This document shows, piece by piece, positions 31,701 to 38,325 of a stretch of 56,481 bases of DNA. Source of the DNA: an uncultured Lachnospiraceae bacterium (GTDB lineage: Bacteria; Bacillota; Clostridia; Lachnospirales; Lachnospiraceae); assembly GCA_902779575.1 (NCBI GenBank), contig CACZBW010000023.1, positions 1-56,481 on the forward strand, in the 5' to 3' direction. The notes beneath the pieces were generated by a model that worked only from the letters and a program-made list of their open reading frames with translations, ran no database searches and was not told the origin of the DNA. Positions within the stretch are counted from its first letter, which is position 1, and the number at the start of each line of letters is the position of its first letter. The position numbers and the translations under genes were made by a program.

Positions 31701-34388
31701 ATGCAGGATCATTCTAAAGACAACCGTGACGAAAGGCCGTCCGGGAGCAGGAAGTCCTCGGGCGGCCTCTTTGATGCGTATATAACAAGAATTAACGCTA
31801 TGAAAACAGCGAACGGCGACGGGAATGTAACGAATGAGGAAGTTCTCGCCGCGGCAAACGAAGTGATCGCTGAAGCAACCGCGCGGAGGGCGAAAGAGAG
31901 AGCCCGCCTGGATGAAGAGCTCAGACAGCTGGAACTTGCGGAAGCAATCGCGGAGACAGACCGCGAAGTGGAAAAGCTGGCCCGGCAGCGCAGTGAAGAA
32001 AAAATATCGACCGCGAAGACAGTTTCCGCGGGCAGCGGGTCCGCAGACCGTCCGGATCAGGAAGAACCGGAACGGGACATCCCTTCAGGAAAGGATGCGG
32101 AATTCCAGGACAGGGAAGACAGACCGGACAACAGAGTGCCCGGAGAAATCCCGGTGAAGAAGGGGCAGAGCGAAGCTTCTCCGCCGCATAAGGAAAAGGA
32201 AAGCCCCCGTTCAGGGAGAGGCGCGGAGGACAAAGGCAGCCACAGTTCGAAGGCAGGCGCGGAGGACAAAGACAGCCGCAGTTCCAGAGCAGGCGCGGAG
32301 GACAAAGGCAGCCGCAGTTCCAGAGCAGGCGCGGAGGACAAAGACAGCCGCGGTTCCAGAGCAGGCGCGGAGGACAAAGGCAGCCGCAGTTCCAGAGCAG
32401 GCGCGGAGGACAAAGACAGCCGCGGTTCTGAAGCAGATACGGAGGGCAAAGAGAGCCGCAATCCAAAGGCGGGCCCGGCGGGAGCCGGAGGGGAAGGCGG
32501 CGTGAAAAAGAAAAAAAGGCGCCGCAGGAAATCCGGCCGCCGTTTTCTGTTTCCGCTGCTTCTGCTGTGCATGTTTGTATGTACGGCAGGTGCGGTGATC
32601 CTGATTCACCGCTATACGCCGACCAATGCGCGGATGTCCTGGCAGGACTATTTCGGGGACCTGGCCGCGGATGAGGCGGCGATCGTCCTTCAGGATGAGC
32701 TGATCGACCGGCATGCGCTGGTTTCCGACGGGGAGCTGTATCTTCCCTATCCAATCGTTGAAGAATCGCTGAATTCCCGTTTTTACTGGGACGACGCTTC
32801 GACCAAGATGCTCTTTACTACAGCAGAGCAGACCTTTGAGATTCCCATTAATTCCACCAGTTACAGCGTGATCGACGGAGCGCTCACCAGTGACCCGATC
32901 AGCCAGGCGAATTATGAGCATGTGATCGTGCTCAGGGATGACAGTGGAAAGCGCGCCGCTTCAGGGGAGGATCAGACTTCTTCGGAGAAAGAGAAGCTCT
33001 ATGTGAACGCGGAATATCTTGCCCGCTATACGAATGTCGCCTATACCTGGGAGAAGGAGACGCAGCATGTGCTGATCCGCTGCCGCTGGGGAGACATGCT
33101 GACCGCGCAGGCCCGTAAGGAAACCGCGGTCCGTTATATGGGCGGGATCAAGAGCCCGATCCTCACAGACCTTGAAAAGGGCGAAGAGGTGTATGTCCTG
33201 GAGGCCGGCGAAAAATGGCTGCGGGTACTGACGGATGACGGGTTTATCGGATGGGTGCAGCTTTCCCGCATGACCGGCCCGCAGACGAAGACGGTTGAGA
33301 ACAGCGGCTTTACGGAACCTGTTTATCCGGATCTGACAAGCGATGAACGGATTACGATCGTCTGGCATTACATGGATTCGGAGAGCGGGAACAGCAGCTA
33401 TGAAAACCGGACAGCCGATATGACGGGAGTGGACGTCATCTCCCCGACCTGGTTTTCTCTTACGGACAATGAAGGAAATATCCGCTCCATCGGCAAGAAG
33501 TCCTATGTGAAAAAAGCGCATAAGGATAATCTGCAGGTCTGGGGCCTGGTGAGCGATTTCTCCAGTGATATGGACACTTCCCTGGTACTGGCCTCCACCG
33601 CGGCCCGCCGGAACTGTATCGGCAATCTGGTGAGCGAAGCGGAACGTCTTGGCCTTGACGGAATCAATCTGGACTTTGAATATATGGAAGCTCCGGACGG
33701 GGCGGCATACTCCCAGTTTGTGCGGGAGATGTCGATCGCCTGCAGGAAGAGCGGACTGGTATTTTCCGTCGACCTGGCCTGCCCGTATGAGTGGAATTCC
33801 TATATTGACAGGAAGGAAGTCGGGACGGTGGCGGACTACCTGATCAATATGGGCTATGACGAGCATTACGTGGGTTCCGAGGCGGGCTCCGTAGCCTCGC
33901 TGGCATTTGAGGAACGGGCGGTCAGAGAACTGATCAAAATGGGAATTCCGGAGAGAAAAATTATCAGCGGAGTCCCCTTCTATACAAGAATCTGGTACAC
34001 TTCCTGGAACGACGACGGGACGATGAACATCAACTCTGAAGAGCTGTCCATGGGCGTTGTGCAGACCACCCTGAATACCTGGGGCGTGACGCCGGTCTGG
34101 GATGCGGAAACGGCGCAGAATTACGCTGACTGGACGCTGGACAACGGCGTGCGCTGCCAGATCTGGATCGAGGACGGAGAATCGATGGCCCGAAAGATCC
34201 TGCTTATTCCGAAATATAATCTGGGCGGTACGGCGGCCTGGGTTCTCGGGGCGCAGAGCGACTCGATCTGGCAGGTGATCAGCGACAATCTGAATCTCAG
34301 CAATGAGGAGGCCGCAGCGCGGGAGAGTGAGTACGCCGCAGAATACGCGGACATTTCAGAAGCTGTGGAAGACAGCACCGAAGCCTGA
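31701..34388 (+). CDS. Membrane-anchored GH18-family glycoside hydrolase with SH3 domain and N-terminal cytoplasmic repeat region
   Basis: 895 residues. Residues 1-275 are predicted cytoplasmic: a helical Ala/Glu/Arg region (about 45-105), then hydrophilic sequence with six 12-residue repeats of type GAEDKxSRxSRA (174-245) and a basic KKKKRRRRKSGRR stop-transfer edge. One membrane helix (about 282-302) places the rest outside: a copper-amine-oxidase N-like stalk domain (about 325-470), a bacterial SH3 domain (about 483-530), and a GH18 barrel (about 550-870) with the active-site motif DGINLDFE (653-660; E660 as acid). The external layout resembles YaaH/SleL-like peptidoglycan enzymes of spore formers, so peptidoglycan binding and N-acetylglucosaminidase or epimerase-type lysis is the likely role. 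The large cytoplasmic region is unusual. GGAGG precedes ATG 31701. Confidence 0.9.
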   Translation: MQDHSKDNRDERPSGSRKSSGGLFDAYITRINAMKTANGDGNVTNEEVLAAANEVIAEATARRAKERARLDEELRQLELAEAIAETDREVEKLARQRSEEKISTAKTVSAGSGSADRPDQEEPERDIPSGKDAEFQDREDRPDNRVPGEIPVKKGQSEASPPHKEKESPRSGRGAEDKGSHSSKAGAEDKDSRSSRAGAEDKGSRSSRAGAEDKDSRGSRAGAEDKGSRSSRAGAEDKDSRGSEADTEGKESRNPKAGPAGAGGEGGVKKKKRRRRKSGRRFLFPLLLLCMFVCTAGAVILIHRYTPTNARMSWQDYFGDLAADEAAIVLQDELIDRHALVSDGELYLPYPIVEESLNSRFYWDDASTKMLFTTAEQTFEIPINSTSYSVIDGALTSDPISQANYEHVIVLRDDSGKRAASGEDQTSSEKEKLYVNAEYLARYTNVAYTWEKETQHVLIRCRWGDMLTAQARKETAVRYMGGIKSPILTDLEKGEEVYVLEAGEKWLRVLTDDGFIGWVQLSRMTGPQTKTVENSGFTEPVYPDLTSDERITIVWHYMDSESGNSSYENRTADMTGVDVISPTWFSLTDNEGNIRSIGKKSYVKKAHKDNLQVWGLVSDFSSDMDTSLVLASTAARRNCIGNLVSEAERLGLDGINLDFEYMEAPDGAAYSQFVREMSIACRKSGLVFSVDLACPYEWNSYIDRKEVGTVADYLINMGYDEHYVGSEAGSVASLAFEERAVRELIKMGIPERKIISGVPFYTRIWYTSWNDDGTMNINSEELSMGVVQTTLNTWGVTPVWDAETAQNYADWTLDNGVRCQIWIEDGESMARKILLIPKYNLGGTAAWVLGAQSDSIWQVISDNLNLSNEEAAARESEYAAEYADISEAVEDSTEA
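32220..32471 (+). repeat. 36-bp in-frame tandem repeat in the GH18 gene
   Basis: Six units of exactly 36 bases (32220-32435) and a degenerate seventh (32436-32471) encode GAEDK(G/D)SR(S/G)SRA. Units alternate G and D at position 6, so the higher-order period is 72 bases, implying growth by dimer duplication. Units are nearly identical at the DNA level, so copy number probably varies between strains. Confidence 0.95.
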
Positions 34389-34516
34389 CCTGTAAAAACC
34401 ATTCTTTCTGCCGGAAGGAAAGGAAGCAGCGAATACCGGCCGGACAGTGATTACGACGTACGGCCGGGAGCAGCGGAAGATGACGGCATGAGGCAGCTGC
34501 AGTTCTGAGGCAAACC

Positions 34517-36073
34517 ATGTATCTTTATGAAGAATTGATCCGGTACGGGGCATCCGGCGCGTACCCCTTCCATATGCCCGGGCACAAGCGCAGGCTGGGC
34601 TCCCTGCCGGATCCTTATTCCTTTGATATCACGGAAATAGACGGTTTTGACAACCTGCACCACGCGGAGGGCGTGATTCTGGAGGCCGAGAAACGGGCGG
34701 CGCAGCTCTATGGGTCCGAAGAGACCCATTTCCTTGTAAATGGAAGTTCCTGCGGCATCCTGGCGGCGATCAGCGCCTGCTGCCGCAGGGGAAGCGGACG
34801 GATCCTGATGTCCCGGGGCAGCCATAAATCCGCTTACCACGCAGTCGGCCTGAACGGCCTGGAGGCGGTATATCTCCATCCCCGGCAGGAGGGGGAACTG
34901 AACGGTTCTGTCCTTGCTGAGGATGTAAGGCGGGCCCTGGAAGAGGACCGGCGTAAGGGTCTGAGCCGGATCAGCGCGGTTTTTATCACGTCGCCCAGTT
35001 ATGAGGGGATCGTCAGCGATACGGCAGTGATCGCGGAGACGGCGCACGCCTTCGGCTTGCCCCTGATCGTGGATGAGGCGCACGGGGCGCATTTCGGCAT
35101 GCATAAGCTGTTCCCGGAATCTTCCGTGAAGCTTGGCGCGGATATTGTAATCCACAGCCTGCATAAAACCCTTCCCTCCCTCACCCAGACGGCCCTTCTG
35201 CATGTGAACGGGGAGCTGATTGACCGCCGGCGCCTGAGGCGGATGCTGGATACTTTTCAGTCGAGCAGTCCCAGCTATGTCCTGATGGCGAGCATGGACG
35301 AATGCATCGGGATGCTCCGGGAGCATGGACGGGAACTGTTTGAGCGCTACGCGGAAGAACTCATCGCTTTCTACGGGGAATGGGGAATTAACCTCAGCCA
35401 AATCAAAAAAGAAACGGGGACAGTGGAAAAAGTACGGATTCTGGACCATTTTGAGCTGCTGCTTACGGATGATCCGTCCAGAATTCTGGTCTGTCCGGCA
35501 GAATCGGACATGACAGCGTCAGATCTGTATGATATCCTTAGACAGGACTATCATCTGCAGAGTGAGATGCTGTCTCTTTCTTATGTCCTGATGCTGTCCA
35601 GCGTGGGCGATGACCGGGAAGGTTTCCGCAGGCTGTCCGCAGCGCTCCGGGAGATGGACCGGCGCATCAGCGAAAAAGAAAGCGGATGTCATCTTGCAGG
35701 AACCGTGGCCGGAGCGCTCCGGGAGATGGACCGGCACGTCAGCGAGAAGAAAGCCGGATATCTTCCGGAAGAAGACCCGGCCGGAGCGCCCAGAGAGAAT
35801 GGCCGGCTTTCCCTGCCGCGTCCGGAGGTCTGCATGCGGATCCGGGAAGCGGAGGATGCGGAACTTTGCAGGACACCCCTTAGCCGGTCCGCAGGCAGGG
35901 TTTCAGGAGAATATCTCTATCTGTATCCGCCCGGAGTGCCGCTCCTGGTTCCGGGGGAACGGATCGGGGAGGAAGTTCCGGCGCTGGCGTTGGAGCTGAA
36001 GGCGCGCGGGTATTCCCTGCAGGGGCTGTCTGATTACAGCGCGGAGTCTATTCTGACCGTGAAAGAAGAATAG
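34517..36073 (+). CDS. Orn/Lys/Arg decarboxylase-like PLP enzyme (YaaO type)
   Basis: 518 residues, the short fold-type I group typified by B. subtilis YaaO and SpeA. The family removes the alpha-carboxyl of basic amino acids to make polyamines or cadaverine. Motifs: FHMPGHKR (18-25), FLVNGSSCGILAAI, SRGSHKSAYHAV, VDEAHGAHFG, and the PLP lysine in HSLHKTLPSLTQ (K217). The C-terminal region contains a 24-residue direct repeat (ALREMDRxxSEKxxG, residues about 376-430) inserted before the terminal domain. As in Bacillus, it is the first gene of the holB-ricT block, separated from holB by a nucleoside monophosphate kinase-like gene. The ATG at 34517 has weak ribosome-site sequence. Substrate (Arg, Lys or Orn) cannot be told from sequence. 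Its stop codon lies within a 38/39-bp tandem array. Confidence 0.9.
   Translation: MYLYEELIRYGASGAYPFHMPGHKRRLGSLPDPYSFDITEIDGFDNLHHAEGVILEAEKRAAQLYGSEETHFLVNGSSCGILAAISACCRRGSGRILMSRGSHKSAYHAVGLNGLEAVYLHPRQEGELNGSVLAEDVRRALEEDRRKGLSRISAVFITSPSYEGIVSDTAVIAETAHAFGLPLIVDEAHGAHFGMHKLFPESSVKLGADIVIHSLHKTLPSLTQTALLHVNGELIDRRRLRRMLDTFQSSSPSYVLMASMDECIGMLREHGRELFERYAEELIAFYGEWGINLSQIKKETGTVEKVRILDHFELLLTDDPSRILVCPAESDMTASDLYDILRQDYHLQSEMLSLSYVLMLSSVGDDREGFRRLSAALREMDRRISEKESGCHLAGTVAGALREMDRHVSEKKAGYLPEEDPAGAPRENGRLSLPRPEVCMRIREAEDAELCRTPLSRSAGRVSGEYLYLYPPGVPLLVPGERIGEEVPALALELKARGYSLQGLSDYSAESILTVKEE
35642..35806 (+). repeat. 72-bp in-frame tandem repeat in the decarboxylase gene
   Basis: GCGCTCCGGGAGATGGACCG begins at 35642 and at 35714; a decayed third unit (GCGCCCAGAGAGAATGG) begins at 35786, again exactly 72 bases on. 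The encoded 24-residue units are ALREMDRRISEKESG..., ALREMDRHVSEKKAG... and APRENGRL.... Confidence 0.88.
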
Positions 36074-36263
36074 CGGCGCAGGGCACGGATTTTCCGCCTG
36101 AGAAAACCTGGCGGTGCAGGGTACGGATTTTACAGCCTGAGAAAGAATGGCGGCGCAGGGCACGGATTTTCCGCCTGAGAAAACCTGGCGGTGCAGGGTA
36201 CGGATTTTACAGCCTGAGGAAGAATAGCGGCGCAGGACACGGATTTTACAGCCTGAAAAAAGC
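36071..36263 (+). repeat. Five-unit 38/39-bp tandem array after the decarboxylase gene
   Basis: Units start at 36071, 36109, 36148, 36186 and 36225. Each reads roughly T(A/G)GCGG(C/T)GCAGG, then CACGG or TACGG, ATTTT, and (C/A)C(A)GCCTGA. Units 1+2 and 3+4 form two 77-base dimers differing at two positions. The first base triplet is the TAG stop of the upstream gene. Each unit can form a CAGG...CCTG hairpin with an inner CGG-ATTTT-CCG in the odd units. There are no spacers, so this is not a CRISPR array. Confidence 0.93.
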
Positions 36264-36300
36264 GATCCGGTTTGCAGAAGAAAGCAGCTGACGGTGAGAG

Positions 36301-36900
36301 ATGAAGCATAAAATATTTTATCTGATGGGTAAAAGCGCGGCCGGGAAGGATACGGTCTATGAGGCTCTTCTTCAGGATAAAGAGCTCAGCCTGGTTCCGC
36401 TGATCCCTTACACGACCAGACCGATCCGGGAAGCTGAGCAGGACGGCGTCGATTATCATTTCACGGATGAAGAAGGGTACCGGAAGCTTGCAGAGGCGGG
36501 CAGGGTGATCGAGGTACGGGAATACCAGACCATACACGGTCCCTGGAAATATTATACTGTGGATGACGGAACGCTGGATTCTGCGCAGACGGATATCCTG
36601 GCGATCGGGACTCTGGAATCTTACCTGAAAATGGCGGATTACTACGGGCGGGAGAGAGTCATTCCCCTCTATATTGAGGTAGATGACGGGATCCGGCTCG
36701 GAAGAGCCCTGAAACGGGAGCAGAAGCCCGGCAACCATAAATATGAGGAGATGTGCAGGCGCTTTCTGGCGGATCAGAAGGATTTTTCAGAAGAGAAGCT
36801 TGCAGAGGCGGGAATTGAAAAACGCTTCAGCAATGATGATGAGCGGGGCGTCTGTATCGAAGAGATCCGGTCCTTTATCCGGGATCTGCAGAAAAAATAA
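36301..36900 (+). CDS. Guanylate kinase-like nucleotide kinase
   Basis: 199 residues. The P-loop GKSAAGKDT (10-18) and the following IPYTTRPIREAEQDGVDYHFTDEEGY (GMP-binding signature TTRPxR...DGxDYxF) place it in the guanylate kinase family, which phosphorylates GMP to GDP with ATP. The lid and C terminus diverge from canonical Gmk (LYIEVDDGIRLGRALKREQ, RRFLADQKDF, KRFSNDDE), so it may be a paralogue with altered specificity. In B. subtilis this position, between yaaO and holB, holds tmk (dTMP kinase); the replacement by a guanylate kinase-like protein is seen here directly. ATG 36301 follows GGTGAGAG. It ends 20 bases before holB, so the two are co-transcribed. Confidence 0.88.
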   Translation: MKHKIFYLMGKSAAGKDTVYEALLQDKELSLVPLIPYTTRPIREAEQDGVDYHFTDEEGYRKLAEAGRVIEVREYQTIHGPWKYYTVDDGTLDSAQTDILAIGTLESYLKMADYYGRERVIPLYIEVDDGIRLGRALKREQKPGNHKYEEMCRRFLADQKDFSEEKLAEAGIEKRFSNDDERGVCIEEIRSFIRDLQKK

Positions 36901-36920
36901 TAATGGAGCAGGGGGACTCA

Positions 36921-37973
36921 ATGTCGGGATTTCGGAATATCTACGGACATGAGAAGACAATCGCGCATCTGAGAAGCGCTATCGTGCTGGACCAGGTCAG
37001 CCACGCTTACCTGATTTCGGGCGATGAGGGGATGGGCAAGAAGACCCTGGCAAGGGCATTTGCCCAGACGCTGCAGTGTGAGAATCTGCAGATGGAAGTG
37101 CAGGAGATGGGCAGACCGGACGCGCATGCGGCTCCGGATGACGCATCCTGGAAACGGATCGACGCATGCGGCCTGTGCGGCAGCTGCAAACAGACTGTAA
37201 GCGGCAATCAGCCGGATATTCTCACCTGGAGCCATGAAAAGGTGAAGCTTTTCTCCGTTGACGACGCGAGGAAGCTGGCGGAAGATATTCAGATCCGGCC
37301 ATTTTCCGGCAGATATAAGATCTATATTGTTCCGGACGCGCAGATGATGAATGTGCAGGCGCAGAACGCCCTGCTCAAGACACTGGAGGAGCCTCCGGAG
37401 TACGCTGTCCTGATCCTTCTTACGACCAGCACGGACGCGATGCTGGAAACCATCCGTTCCCGCTGCGTCCTTCTTGACCTGAAACCGGTGGAGGACGCTA
37501 AGGTCCGGCAGTATCTGATGGAGCAGTGCGAGATTCCGGACTATGAGGCGGATATCTGCGTGGCCTTTGCGCAGGGGAACATCGGAAAAGCCGTCAGCCT
37601 GGCAGGTTCCGAGGATTTCCGGGAGACGATGGACCGGGCGGTACGGATTCTTACGCATATCCGGGACTGGGAGATGGAAGAGATCTCCGCAGAGGTGAAG
37701 GCCCTGGTTCCCTATAAGCTCAGAATCGACGATCTGCTCGACCTGTTCGCCGTTTGGTACCGGGACGTTCTGTTCTTCAAGGCGACGCGGCAGATTGACG
37801 GGATTATTTTCCGCGAACAGACCAGCGCCGTCCGGAAAGCGGCCCGGGAAAGTTCCTATGAGGGGGTACAGATGATACTGGACGCCAACCGGAAGGCAAA
37901 GGACCGTCTGAGAGCCAATGTGAATTTTGAACTGACCATAGAACTGCTGCTGCTCGCCATGAAAGAAAACTGA
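36921..37973 (+). CDS. holB: DNA polymerase III delta-prime subunit
   Basis: 350 residues, clamp-loader AAA+ fold. MSGFRNIYGHEKTIAHL opens the domain; the P-loop is ISGDEGMGKKTLA; a four-cysteine zinc module lies in CGLCGSCK plus an upstream Cys; the sensor region includes QNALLKTLEEPPEYAVLILLTTSTDAMLETIRSRC, with the SRC arginine-finger motif typical of HolB/DnaX. With delta and tau/gamma it loads the beta clamp at replication forks. The ATG at 36921 has GCAGGGGG upstream; the in-frame ATG at 36903 lacks a ribosome site. It is followed by ricT after a 352-base gap that contains hairpins but no gene. The neighbourhood (YaaO-like gene before, ricT-trmN6-rsmI after) is the conserved Firmicute order. 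Confidence 0.95.
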   Translation: MSGFRNIYGHEKTIAHLRSAIVLDQVSHAYLISGDEGMGKKTLARAFAQTLQCENLQMEVQEMGRPDAHAAPDDASWKRIDACGLCGSCKQTVSGNQPDILTWSHEKVKLFSVDDARKLAEDIQIRPFSGRYKIYIVPDAQMMNVQAQNALLKTLEEPPEYAVLILLTTSTDAMLETIRSRCVLLDLKPVEDAKVRQYLMEQCEIPDYEADICVAFAQGNIGKAVSLAGSEDFRETMDRAVRILTHIRDWEMEEISAEVKALVPYKLRIDDLLDLFAVWYRDVLFFKATRQIDGIIFREQTSAVRKAARESSYEGVQMILDANRKAKDRLRANVNFELTIELLLLAMKEN

Positions 37974-38080
37974 GCGCGATGCGCTCAGGACCGCCTTCCG
38001 AAAGAGGAAGGGAACGGCAGACGGAGCAGGAAGCAGCGTATTCGGGTTTATAATGCGGAAATTACAGGAGATTTAACAGG

Positions 38081-38137
38081 AGAATCACAGGCTGAAGCCT
38101 GTGATTCTTGCATCTGCGGGAGAAATGTGTTTATAAT
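38081..38137 (+). promoter_or_regulatory. Hairpin and candidate promoter in the holB-ricT gap
   Basis: The 352-base gap 37974-38325 contains a perfect 12-bp hairpin AGAATCACAGGC-TGAA-GCCTGTGATTCT (38081-38108), then TATAAT (38132-38137) with a poor -35 (TTGCAT, 18 bases). A second TATAAT is at 38049-38054. Downstream are another hairpin CCGTCTCC...GGAGACGG (about 38165-38189) and A6GT7 (about 38240-38254). I read this as a holB terminator-like stem lacking a T tract plus an internal start for ricT. Confidence 0.45.
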
Positions 38138-38325
38138 GGGGAATGAATTTTAGCTCAGCCGGGCCGTCTCCTTATCTTCAGGAGACGGGAAGCTGCATTT
38201 CGGCCTGTCCTCCGGAGATGGGCAGTTATATCGAATGATAAAAAAGTTTTTTTGCGTTCCTCTCATGATGGAAGGCATGAAAGACTTCGTGAGGGTGTTT
38301 GAAAGGAAGTTGAGAATACAGATAT

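Noticed and set aside
36071-36263. CRISPR array
   Set aside because: Units are contiguous with no unique spacers, and no cas gene is in the window.
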